64,000 nt of DNA from Lentinula raphanica (lineage: Eukaryota > Basidiomycota > Agaricomycetes > Agaricales > Omphalotaceae). The notes under the pieces are model-generated. The model was given only the letters and a program-made list of their open reading frames with translations. It did not search any database and was not told the DNA's origin. Of this stretch, positions 1 to 10,983 are shown piece after piece (within the stretch, counting starts at the first letter, position 1; each line of letters opens with the position of its first letter). The stretch covers positions 682,001 through 746,000 of the forward strand of contig JANVFP010000026.1 in the NCBI GenBank assembly GCA_027919835.1, read 5' to 3'. Position numbers and translations under genes: made by a program.

Positions 1-2787
1 AGTGGCAAAGCAGACCCAGGGCTCAAAGTCAAGACAGATCTCAATCAAGTGCTCACAGAAGCAATGTCCAAGGTAATATTGTAGCAAACAAGCCACAAAA
101 AGATTGAACGGAATAGGTATGAGACCAAATTTCCCACAAAAAATGAAGAACAATGAGAAAATCAAGCCAAGACGGTGAAGACAAAACTGAATATGTATGC
201 AAGCGAATGATAATGAGGCTGGCCATTGCGAAAAGGGATAGGATGCTAAGATGCATATAAAAAAGGGGCCGTCGCTAACATACGGATATGCGCAAAGGCG
301 AATAAAAGGGATTCAAAAAAAGTGATGTACATTGAAAGCAATGTAAGAACACATGTACCAATCATGGTTCGTAACCTGGATGCACCGATACGGGGAGAGC
401 GAGCAGACACTTGGCAGGCCAGTTGAGAGGCTGGCAGTACGCATGGGTTCCAAAGGCAATTACAGGAGACCCGCGCTATGGCATGGTTTGCCGCGGGTTG
501 GGTTGGGCGGTTCTGAAGCCAACCCGACCTGGGTACAGGGGCCGCAGATCAACGGCTCATCTGTTGGGTGGAGTTCGAGTGCCTAGCGGATAATTTGAAG
601 TTGCTCTGGCAGCCAGCGGAGCCTTGCCTAAATGAGGGGCTGGGCGTCCACAGGCTGCATAAGTTGGCCATTGGGGTCTTCGAGGAGAGGAGAGTGAGAA
701 AGAAGGTCAGAGGGATGAGGGGAGCAAAAAAGAGCCTGAAGCAACAAAACAAACAGAAGGGACACGAAGAAAGCAGAGAGCGACTTGAGATGTCGCGCAT
801 GAGCACGTGAAGTGTGTGAGGCTTGAGGATGATGCCGTTGAGGAGGAAGAAGCAAATAGTGTAGAGAAAAGAAATTGGCTGTAAGGTCGTTTACACAAAC
901 TAATCAACGTTCTCATCTCATTGTTAATGTCCCTGTCCTTCTCCATCTCGTCCTTCTCAAAGAACACCAGGTCCAGAAGGGAGATGATGAGGTGAACAAA
1001 AAGTAGGAGTGGGGATGACGCTTGACACGTCGGGCCTTCAGGTGATTTCGACGTGCACAATGAACGCCATGAAAACAAGGCAAAGTAGGGATATTGACTG
1101 CGTATGAGAGTCGGGGATTGTCAAACAAGGCCAAATGATGTGTAAGCAAGTCGAAGACAAGTTCCACTGGAGGAGGGACGGTTGAACAAAAAAAGACTAC
1201 ACTTGACACGATGAGATTAGAGGTTCTTGATCAAGTGTAGCAGGGTCAAGGCAGTATTGATGACATTGAGATGGGTCAACAAAAGTCGAGAATGGTCCCA
1301 GCCTATGGCAGGACCTCGTTAGTGACAACAAATTTTGGACAGATTACACACACACATACAAAGTACTGGTTGGCAGGCTGCATCATTGCGCCTCCAACCC
1401 CTCAGTCATGCCCCATCCATCACATAGTATCCCGTACGGTCTTGAGGATGCTCCCAGGGGCCCTATCGTGTGGAGGAGCTGAAGACGAGGTCGAAGAGAA
1501 AGAGTGTTGAACGAAAAGAGGGAGTGTGGGAATAAGAGAAACCCGTGAGATGCCGTAATTTTCCCACATGATCAGCGGCAATTCAGCAATAATTAATAAA
1601 TCGGCAGGGAGTTGGTAAATTAATTAGCGCCCATTAGCGCCCATCGGCATATACTCGGCTACCACTCACATGACTTAGCTCCGAGTACCCGGTCCAGGCT
1701 TTTGAGTTCGCCGGTCCAGGCTTTTGAGTTCGCCGGTTCCTTTTGAGTTCGCGGTCCCTGTTGAGTTCGCGGGCCATCTCAGGGCCATCTCTATGTTTGA
1801 GTTCGCAGTTCACTCATTATTTTTTGTGCACATTGAACATCATATTTTCCTAATGATTGCATGCGATAGGTCCAATTTTGACAATAACATTCAGGCTGTA
1901 GTAAGAGGCTGCCAGTGGGGGCATTGAAGCTCCATGAAGATAGTAGAAGCGATGTCATAGAATTCCGAAGCCCATCCCCCCGGTTTGTGCTTGAGTCGGT
2001 TAGTTATCGAGTCGGAGGAGGTCGCGATCGGAGGTTTCTATCAGCAGCGTCAATCTACAAGTCAACAATCATCCACCTTTGAAACAGCCTCAGCGCCCCA
2101 CAGACTGAGATACTTAGGTACAGAAGGGTACAGATGCGACGGACTAGAGATTAGAGGGTCAACCACTGATAATGTGGTTCCGCGAGGCTCGAGCCCGGTC
2201 GCAGATGGCACTGCGCTACTTATACGCTTGAAAGGACTGGTCACTGGTCAGTCTTTCCCCAGAATTTCTAGAAGTTCTTCCTTTCGACCCCATCAGTGGT
2301 CTCTTTCCAATTCGCCCCTTTGCTGGTCAAAGGCAAGTTAGACTGCGCTAACGATCCTCTACTGCTGTAGACTGATCTGAATACTTACACCTGTCGTCCA
2401 CTATCATTTTCTCACAGACTTTTTGTGACTATTTACTTGAATAACGCCACGCCACCTCAAATCAAGCTTGACGATTCTTTTCGGTGAGCTCAGTGAATCG
2501 TGCTTTCGTTACGCCTGCGCGGTTCCGAATCTGACGTGCTTCGCATGGCATCTTTGCCTCTCCATAGAATCCACCAGACTTTTGCCGCACCAAAACTTAA
2601 CCACTCCACGATTTTTGTTCGGTAAAGCTCATCTTCCCGCTTGAAATCCGACCTTCATATCCGATTTCTAACATTCCTTCCCAAACTTGATTGTGTAGTC
2701 TCTCTATATCGTTTTTGCTCTCTCGTAGTTCATCCACTGCCAAAATTCGAGCCTAAACCAATCGCTGCTGTGCTCGACAACCTCAAC
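1..2787. other. No convincing gene; short degenerate repeats near 1.62-1.80 kb
   Basis: Open frames here are short, overlap each other on both strands and show no recognisable domain or signal peptide with plausible splice structure. The only structure I can support is a patch of short direct repeats between about 1620 and 1800 (see the repeat entry). I see no RNA gene or mobile element. Confidence 0.5.
1691..1805. repeat. Degenerate tandem repeat, GAGTTCGC core
   Basis: A unit of about 22 nt (GGTCCAGGCTTTTGAGTTCG) occurs twice in tandem and then decays into shorter copies that keep TTGAGTTCGC, the last near 1797-1806. Just upstream, at about 1627-1642, TAGCGCCCAT is also repeated. It is a small minisatellite-like patch with no coding signal. 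Confidence 0.6.
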
Positions 2788-4129
2788 ATGCTTTTATTCT
2801 CTCTCGAACGTCATTTTCCCATCGCCTTTGCCTTCTTGTCCATCTTCGAGTCTATCTCTGTCACGTTTTCCGCCGCGATTCCTCCTTTGGCAGATGCTAG
2901 CTCGGTAAGCAATGTTATCAACACAAAATCTTCAAGCTGTTACTCACTCTGAAAACACAGAATGAACTGATCAGAGCTCCTTCGCCGCCTAAGATCGCCA
3001 CTCTTTCCTTTGTTTGAAATTTACCCGAAGATTTCAGCGTTCAAGGCGCCTACCGAGTCTTTTTGGACAAAGATGATACGTACAAATTCCAGAAACTTGT
3101 CGAAGAACAGATTGCGAAGGACATGCAACCTCTACTCCAAAACCAGGAATCGTCTGTCCTTACTGCCGATGATCTGATCGTAGAGCCTGAATCCCCCCTA
3201 TACCTCTTTCGTGATCCTGATCACAACGCAATACGCTACTTCGTCCCATACAACATCGCATCTACCAATGAGAACTTTCAAGAAGGCATGACTCTACGGA
3301 TGTTGTATGTGGACAAGGACGTTGGGAAACCCCAGACCAAGCTGTATCGGAGAACGAACGAGCCCAATTCCGTCTCGACACCTAGTGAGGTGTGATTTCT
3401 GTCCTCTCTGTTGTGATGTCCCCAGGCTAAGTGAACACTGTAGGGTTTGCTTGACATTGCTTCCCGTTCAAAGTCCGTTATTGCAACCTTCACAACGGAA
3501 GCTGAGGTAAACCCGGATGGCGAACAACGTCTTGAACCCAAGCCGGTGGAACTAGCTGGTGGATACAAAGGGTTGCTTGACATCGTAGGTCTCTCCGCTG
3601 AAATCGTCCTCGATGCTGTGTTCGGAACCGGCGTTCACACTAGAGACGTGCAAGTCGAAGGGCGTCCGAGTGTTCTGGCCACTTCGAAAGACTTTATCAT
3701 ACCATACAAGATAACGTATGGATCCGATATCGAAGTTCATGGCCAACTCGAAGTGTCGAAGTACAGTCGCACTGTACAATTGCGTAGGATAGGAAGAACG
3801 CCTACGATTTGGCAGGTCGGCAAAGACAAACTCGATTATCAGGTAGTAATTTCTCAATCCTGTCTGCTAGCTACATACAGTGTATACTAAATCGACCTCA
3901 ATAGAGCGTGCACGATATCATAGAGATGGGTATGGAAGCACAGAAGAAAGGCGGTGACAACTCTCCCAGACTTCCGCAGCTCATGGAACATCTCATGGGG
4001 CGGAATTGGAAAGAGTCTGCAGTGCGCACGTCCTTCGTAAACCATTACTACTTCACGCGACCTAATGACCCTTATAAACGGGAAGTCTCGGAGCTCTTGG
4101 CGAATGCTGCTCAAAATGCTCACTGTTGA
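2788..4129 (+). pseudogene. Putative secreted protein, four exons, in-frame TGA
   Basis: Unrecognised family. Exons 2788-2904, 2961-3389, 3444-3842 and 3905-4129 join in one frame through GT-AG introns and would give about 389 residues. The first exon starts MLLFSLERHFPIAFAFLSIF, a plausible signal peptide, so the product is probably secreted. The body is charged and globular with no motif I can name. The oddity is codon TGA at 3015-3017 in exon 2: the frame is coding-like on both sides (upstream APSPPKIATLSFV, downstream NLPEDFSVQGAYRVF) and no GT-AG pair of reasonable length removes it. A TGG to TGA change (Trp to stop) is the simplest reading. Alternatives are a sequencing error, read-through, or a start after the stop. 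It is labelled pseudogene for that reason; apart from this codon everything looks functional. Confidence 0.6.
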
Positions 4130-4481
4130 AGTGGCCGCCTTGGCCGTTTCGTAGCAGACTCTGGGAGCCTCCTGAGGCTGTAGATCATTGCTCAACCCTT
4201 CGGTCTTTCATCGTAGAATACTCAGTTTGTTGAATCATAACATGTGCTCTCACTGCCTGAGTCGTCAACGGTGAAGCAATATCTGAAAGTACTACTATGT
4301 ATGCCATGGAACAAATTAGAATGATTGATATGTATAAACTTGCATCTGAAACTGGCCACTGAAAACACGTTAAGTTTAAAATTATACATCATAAAAGTCG
4401 CTCAAGCGCTCAACTGGGAAAACAAACTGAAAATGAAACCTCTCCCCCGCATCATGTATGACAGGATTGGGACTTGGGACT
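4130..4481. other. Intergenic, convergent 3' ends
   Basis: AT-rich spacer between a plus-strand and a minus-strand gene that converge here. No structure noticed beyond what 3' untranslated sequence would hold. Confidence 0.5.
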
Positions 4482-6121
4482 CTAGCCATGTTGTCTCTGG
4501 AGTCCAAGCCCTTCAAGACTGCTCCCTAGGCACAAGGCATGTAAAACCAACAGCATTCCTACCATACTGAGCACCCTCGCAAGCATCTTAATGCCAATTT
4601 CCAGCACTTCTTGAGCTTCATCATCTCCTCGAATCGGTCTTCTACCAAAGTTCAAGGAATATGCGCGATATGACGGAAATGGAGATGAGGGGCGATCACT
4701 GTTACTCTGCGTGCCATCAGCTCCTACACCGGTGGGAGCTGGAGCTGGGATCGTATTTGACGCTGGATTGACAGGTAGACTGTGTGAAGAGTCGTGTTGG
4801 AAATCAAAGTTGAAGAGAGAGTCAAGAGAGAAGTAGTATGACATCAAAGGCAGAGTAAAGCCCGGAGTCTGAGGCCACAGTGGTGTTTCAGGCCAAAGAG
4901 GACTCCATTTGGTGAAAGAAATTTCTAGAGAATGGGGAAGATAGCTTGAGTTAGGTAACCTTTGAATACCATCTCGATCGGAAGTCGAAGCCGGAGAACC
5001 GTATGCTGCACCCTCGTTCGTTTCTCGTCTACTACTAAACCCGCGAGTCAGCGCATGACTGACGGCGTTCAGCATTGGGAGGAGGGACGCAGATCGGGGA
5101 CCACTAGAACGGGTGGCACTGGAAGAATTTTGACTAGGAGTTGGTCGTTGATCCTGAGTCGTCGAATCAAGAAGAGATGTATGGAAGGAAGACGGGGTTT
5201 GACTCGCACTTTCGGGCTCATTCAGATGAGAGTTAGAGAATTCTGCAAGGGGAAGTGGGCGTAATGAATATGGATGGATAGGAGAAGGTATACGAAGAGG
5301 AGGTATACGAAGATGCGGCGCAGTAGAACTAGAGCCTGACGGAGTATTATGTACGGTTGGTGTCATAGGAGGCGCGAGCGAGATCGTGTCCGTCGCTAGA
5401 TAACACTTTGAGGCACAGGCAGGACAGTGGTTTGACGATCCGTAAAGCCACTGGTAAATGCAGCAAGTTAGTACCCAGCCGACCTTTGACTATCTGAGAA
5501 CTGCGAACGTACATCATGTAAATGCTCCTCGCAGAATATCTTTCCGCAACATTTAGTGCGGGACGGACGAACGGCAGAGTCGAAGCTGTGAGCGGTGTTA
5601 GTCCGATAGTCAGTCCGGTTACAGATAAGATACATATCAGAAAAAAAAACATACCATATTCCACAATCCCGGTCGTTAAACCTATTGCTGAAAGCGTTGG
5701 GTTTCGTCGATCTTGGACTCGTTCGAATTCTGAGCTGGACTTTATTCCTCACATTGCGTTCTCCATAAGCAATGCTACCATGGGAAGGAGCATCACTGGG
5801 AGGATGACTCGGATTGAAAGTGGACCAACGTAGCTGGATTTGGGCAGATGTGACAGTCGCCGCACTATTGGGAGCGGCGAAGGAGGAGAAGGAGGTAGCA
5901 TGACCATGATCACTGTCCCCGTGTTCCTCAGATATACTAGACAACACCTGGGGAAGAGACCGCGTCCGGGAGGTACGGGAAAGGCGAGGACGAGCGATAG
6001 TCCCTGTAGTCATTGTTGCCGGTGAAGATGCAGGCCAAAGGGATGTCGGCGATGTATATATCTTCGTTGGCTGGGACGGCAGCCCAGGGGTTTCGTTCTG
6101 ACTGGGACTGCAGAGGAGCAT
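4482..6121 (-). CDS. RING-finger protein with C-terminal membrane segment
   Basis: Three exons, 5655-6121, 5513-5585 and 4482-5450, give about 502 residues. The introns fall inside the zinc finger, and splicing rebuilds it: CGIC, then TKCCGKIFC, EEHLHDW, and finally HCPAC. This is a RING-type arrangement of cysteines and one histidine, so a role as an E3 ubiquitin ligase is likely from the family. The N-terminal 150 residues and the long region after the finger are Ser/Pro/Thr-rich and probably disordered. Near the end is a hydrophobic stretch, MLARVLSMVGMLLVLHALCL, that may anchor the protein in a membrane. The start is the first ATG of the frame. The product could be an organelle-associated ligase; the substrate cannot be inferred. 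Exon borders are by eye. Confidence 0.78.
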
Positions 6122-6659
6122 GATGTGTTGTAGATGCAGGAAGGGGGGATAAGATGAAGATCATAGCCGACGGTTCCCGTAGCTGTATTTAAGAGGAGTA
6201 TACCGTTGCACGTCCGGTAGGACCTAGGTTCGGAGCTCCATAAACTGAGATCAAACAAAAGCGCAACTCCGGATCGCATTGTTTCGTGCTTATCGTTACA
6301 TGTATGCGTTCAGCGGATGAGGAATCCTTCAAGCGAAGCTACTCCATTGGGACTTATAGTCAACAATAGGAACAACCTGGAACAACACGATGTAGCCTAA
6401 GAGTGTTCAAGTGATCATTGACTCGATGGTGTATGTATGAAATGAACCTGCTAGAGAAACACGATGCTTGACACGATGTGATTGCTGCAGGGAAGGTGAA
6501 GGTCGTCAGCGACGATGACGATGACGACGACTAGGGCTTGACCGCAGGCGTAGCTACGATATGATAGTCAGTGTACACTGTAGAACAAATTTAGAGAGAA
6601 ACATACATCGGAGTCAAAATGGCGAAGGCCCCGACTTGAGTGATTACCTCAGCACATAT
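6122..6659. other. Intergenic, RING gene promoter to tRNA
   Basis: Holds the 5' side of the minus-strand RING gene and the upstream flank of the tRNA gene. Short ORFs only; no other feature seen. Confidence 0.5.
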
Positions 6660-6731
6660 AGCAGCATGGCGCAGTGGTAGCGCGCGGGGCCCATAACCCC
6701 GAGGTCACTTGATCGAAACAAGTTGCTGCTA
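6660..6731 (+). tRNA. Initiator tRNA-Met (CAU)
   Basis: A 72-nt intronless cloverleaf. The acceptor stem AGCAGCA pairs perfectly with TGCTGCT at 6724-6730, the discriminator base is A, and the anticodon CAT sits in the loop CCCATAA. Initiator hallmarks are visible: A1:U72 at the end of the acceptor stem, consecutive G:C pairs in the anticodon stem (CGGGG with CCCCG), and a T-arm loop ATCGAAA with A in place of T54 and A60. It therefore delivers the first methionine to the ribosome rather than elongating. The internal A and B boxes overlap the D and T arms as usual. Nucleotides 26-39 are complementary to the primer-binding site of the copia element at 41.1-46.4 kb. Confidence 0.96.
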
Positions 6732-6747
6732 ATAGCACTGCGCAAGG

Positions 6748-6756
6748 TTTTTTTTT
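6748..6756 (+). terminator. RNA polymerase III T-tract terminator
   Basis: A run of nine T residues begins 16 nt after the tRNA end on the coding strand, the normal pol III stop signal. Confidence 0.85.
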
Positions 6757-7943
6757 GTTCTTCCACTGCCAGTGCCACAGGACCTACCCAGCTCACCGCT
6801 ATGATTGATGGTTTTCGGGACATAATAATCACGCTCAAGACAACAAGAACTATAGGATAATGTGTCTTTTCGATGTATGTTGAAAGCGTTTCGCGTGGTA
6901 AGCAGTTACTATTCAGAAATGCTTCACAAAGAGCTCGATTCTGTGAGGCTGCTCACTGACACCCGACAGACACGCGCTATGTTGCTACCAGATAGGTTTC
7001 ACTTGGGATCTCTTCATCATGGAGTCAATGATCCCTGTGTGGACGTCGGCGCGTCGAAATACTTTCGCTAACACACCATCATACTCTTCGAGAACTTGTT
7101 ACCAGTCACAAAGGAACAGGGAGACATCAGAAACAGAGGGATAAGCCTAGGCTTTGCGCCGCGACTGAAATGTCTATGCTGCACAACAAGTTCGAACTCT
7201 GCATAGATACATGGTACATGTCGTTACATTGCTCATCACAGGACTATACTGCCATGTTCAGTGTCATTTACTCCCTCCGGTCTCCGTCCTCTTTCGCGCT
7301 ATCAAGAAGGATTCTTTGTCTTCATTCCTAGTACCTACCCAATAGGAATTGAAAGTCCAGGCCTCTTCCTTACCCTTCCTTGCCCCGTATAACCCTTTCT
7401 GCACACTCCCGACTAACACCCCACTACTCCTGCTCCTGCTCCTGCTCCTGCTTCAATTGAACAGTTGGGATCCAGACCTCTGTCGACTCGCAAACCAAGA
7501 CTGACATGGAATAAGGTGAGACATACACTGTGCCCTTGGATGCTATCTCAAAATGTTAACTATGTGATGTGTTCTGCCAGTCGGTCCTCAAATTTATCGT
7601 TCTCCAGTTTCAAATCGTTTGGTGACTCAGTCATACCGCTCATCGTAGCAACACTCCTCTGTTCGTCTGCTATCGCCTCCGGGTCCCTCATTCCATGGTC
7701 CTTCTACATTTCTCACCACCTCCTTCTTCTCTCGGCCTTCCCTGACAATTCTTGTGCTCTCCTGGCTCCCCTGAATGGAATGTCTGAGCATCACTGCGAC
7801 ATTCATGCCTCTAGACTCTTTTTGCCCGTTGACGAGACCCAAGGTCTAAGACATTTCCACTGAGTCAGGAGCGCGTATGGCTTATAAAAGCTGGTCTCTT
7901 CGTCCCATGCTTGACCAATTCAACTCAACCTACAACATCTACA
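6757..7943. other. Intergenic, upstream of first GT90 gene
   Basis: No gene I can support. A short hexanucleotide tract of CTCCTG units lies at about 7430-7452. A 132-codon frame at 7465-7863 opens on TTG, has no domain and is probably noncoding or 5' leader. Confidence 0.5.
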
Positions 7944-10499
7944 ATGTCTACTCGTCCTATGCTCACCCGTGTCCCTAGCGATTCGCCTTGGACCGTTTCT
8001 AACCAACATCGCTTTTCACAAAGAAGATGGCGACCGCTACTCATGTTTACCCTCCTTGCTTGCTCTACAGTCGCCATCTTTACAGTTGGCCTACCCGTTG
8101 GGGTACCGATATCTACGTTTACTTTCACATCCTCTTCGAAAGTCACTTCCGATCATCCGTCTGCCCTTAGCTATTCAACACATCCCATCACCCGCATGAT
8201 GAAAGAGGCCGAGGAGCGCTTCCAAGCGAAGATCGACAGACAGTCAAAGACGCTGTCCGAAGCTATAGAGGAGTATAAACACCGCTATGGCATGCCTCCT
8301 CCCAAAGGTTTTGACAAATGGTGGGAATTCGCAACGAAGAACAACGTCGTTCTAGTTGACGAATATGATACCCTCATGCGGGATCTCGCTCCCTTCTATG
8401 CCTTGAGAGGTCAGAAGGATTTGGGGGATTATGCAGACGAAGATGAAGACCCATCCCGTCCCGGATCTGGTCTTGATCATCAAGGATGGGCTCTAGGTGG
8501 TGGACACGAAATGCGACGCCGCATATCTGAAGTCGCCGGTGTTGCCTCAATCGACATGGTCCAGATCCGTAAAGGCAACCTCTCCACCGTCTCAATCAGT
8601 AAGGATGGATTCGTCGATGACGAAGTATCAGCCAGAGCCAAAGGACTGAAAGCCATGCTTGGTTCATCCGCTGCCAATCTTCCCGATATTGATTTTCCCG
8701 TTAACGCCAAAGCCGAGGGCAGAGTCATCATCCCTTGGGACCGATGGACAGTTGCCGGTCAGGGCGGGATGACTGGCGAGAAGATTGGACTTGGAATGGG
8801 AAATCGCTCTTACATTGAAGATTCTGCCCCTCACGATACCAAAGACACCTTGCATCCTCTTGCAGATTTCCACCCGGACTGGAGAGGTGCTGGAAACGTA
8901 TGGGACAAGTGGCGTCGTACTTGTCCACCCATTTCCACTGCGAGGAAATCGTACGCTAGCATACGCAGTGCGATAGTCGAAGGAACTTCTCCTTCACACC
9001 ATCATCTCCTCATGGGAGGTACTTCTGGTTAGTCTGTTAGATCTCTATAAAGTTTTTTGTCTCTTACGTCTGTTATTAGATGCAACTGTACCTCCCCCAT
9101 TCGCATTCGCCCCTTCGACCTCCTTCGATACAGTCTCATTCTGTGAACAGCCCCATCTTCACTACACCCAGGGCCACTTCTTCAGTGACTGGCGTACTTT
9201 GGACGATCTGTACCCTGTTCTTAGTCCCGCCAGAGCAAAAGGTTTTGGTGATATCAAGGTGAGCTTTCTTTTCAGAGTTTCATTTGGCAAGACGACTCAC
9301 TTGTTTGTCAAGATCCCTTCGCATTACTATTATGGTTCCACTCAGGCCTACACATATGGCTGGGACAAGATCAAACAAAAAGTGCATTCGGTTGACCTTG
9401 GCGAAGTTGCTTGGGGTGATTTGACTGATGTCGGACCTGATGGTCAGGGTGGTGTTGACGATCGTGACCTCGGTACGTTCATCTTCGAAAATTTTGCCTG
9501 CTGGATATTGAGTTCTCCCGCAGTCATCGATCCCAACTTTGATGGCCATAACAACACGTCTAATCCTCCGAGAAATAGGAAGACTGGAAAAGAAAGCAAG
9601 CGAAACAAGATCTTCTGGCGGGGAGCTACAACCGGTGGCGGCAACTCTCCCCCGGGCTTCGCAGCCCTCTATCAACGCCATCGAGCTGTTCGTATGGCAG
9701 ACTGGGACGCTGAAGGTGACGTCGAAGTCTGGGTCCCCAGCACGAACCCTATCGCCAACGTTTCGTCGACCTCTGTATCGTCATCTGGCACCCCTCACAA
9801 CCCTACCAATGTCGATGCTCCGCTTAAGGCACACAAGATCCCTATTGCGGCCTTGAACAAAGCTTTGATGGACGTCGCTTTTGTGAAAGCTTCGAACGCG
9901 AACCAATATCCAGGAGGCTTGAAGAAGCTCAAAGAGGAACACAGATTTGCCGATGGTGTCTCTCTAGGTATGTAGAATTCTTCACAGTTTTGAAAAAATT
10001 GGAATGCTAATCGCTATCTGCAGGCAACCACTGGCAGTACAAATACCTGCTTGACCTTGATGGAATGTCCTACTCGGGACGATTCATGTCCTTCCTTGCA
10101 TCTGACTCGGTACCGGTCAAGAGTACGGTCTACGAGGAGTTCTTCTCTGACTGGATCGAACCTTGGTTGCACTACATTCCTCTCTCGTCCTCATACGAGG
10201 AGATCTACAACATCTTCGGCTACTTCTCTGGCATTCCTGCGGAGGTTGTTGAAGAAGTGTATGGCGATGCTGTTGACCCCGAAACCGGTGCACCCCTTTT
10301 CCCTCCTGGCACCAAGATTCCTGCTATCCCAGGTGCCCCTGACGGCGACGAGCGTTTACAGCACATCGCTCAGGCAGGAAAGAAATGGAAGAACACCATT
10401 GCTCGGAAGGTCGACATGGAATCTTACGTCTACCGACTCGCTCTCGAATGGGCGCGGTTGAATGCGGTCGATCGGGAATCCATGACGATGAAGGTGTAA
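7944..10499 (+). CDS. GT90 (CAP10-like) glycosyltransferase, copy A
   Basis: Five exons (7944-9027, 9080-9258, 9313-9472, 9524-9967, 10024-10499) encode about 780 residues. The start is the ATG of MSTRPMLTRVPSDSPW, matched by the neighbouring paralogue. A short cytosolic tail is followed by one hydrophobic segment (LLMFTLLACSTVAIFTVGL), which suggests a type II Golgi or ER membrane protein. The stem contains KTLSEAIEEYKHRYGMPPPK. The lumenal catalytic part carries the CAP10/GT90 signatures: CEQPHLHYTQGHFFSDWRT, NKIFWRGATTGG, and LLDLDGMSYSGRFMSFLASD followed by the acidic EEFFSDWIEPWLHYIPL block. GT90 enzymes of this type include xylosyltransferases of capsule and O-glycan assembly in Cryptococcus; the donor and acceptor here are unknown. 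It lies in tandem with copy B, 484 bp downstream, with the same intron positions. Confidence 0.9.
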
Positions 10500-10983
10500 A
10501 GCCTTTGCCTTTGCCTTGGATTTCTTTATTAGTGCAATTGCGATGCTTCATCTCTACGATTTTCACAAACTATACCATGATATACCTTCACTGCTTCGTC
10601 TTCAAGATACCTATCTAAACTTGTAGCATAGCTTGACTTTGAATCAATGATTTTCATCTCAAAGTTCTGTTCAGTTCGAACGTGTTTGCATCAAGCTTAT
10701 GGATTTTCTTGACATCCTCATTGTCAAGCTTGTGTTTCGACTCAGGTGCGTTCAAGAGTGTTGAGGACAATAATAATTGCTGACGGCTACAATAGATGCC
10801 GCTGATTAAGCAGCTATTTTCAATTCGCCTGATTGAATCCGTCGTTGCGGCCATCAAAATTTGATTGGAAATGGTTGACGGGCCGCGGTTGAATTTTATA
10901 ATTGTTAAGTTGTTTTCTTGTTCCTGTTAGTCCTGCAGGTCCTTTTTCGATAACCCTCATTCTTTTTTCATTCTTTTACCACC
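10500..10983. other. Intergenic between the tandem GT90 genes
   Basis: 3' flank of copy A and promoter of copy B. No other gene or repeat was noticed. Confidence 0.5.

Noticed and set aside
707..1209. Overlapping minus-strand frames of about 100 codons
   Set aside because: Low-complexity Ser/Leu-rich readings of purine-rich DNA on the other strand; no coding features.
7465..7863. 132-codon open frame upstream of GT90 copy A
   Set aside because: Opens on TTG, has no domain or splice support, and lies in the expected promoter region.
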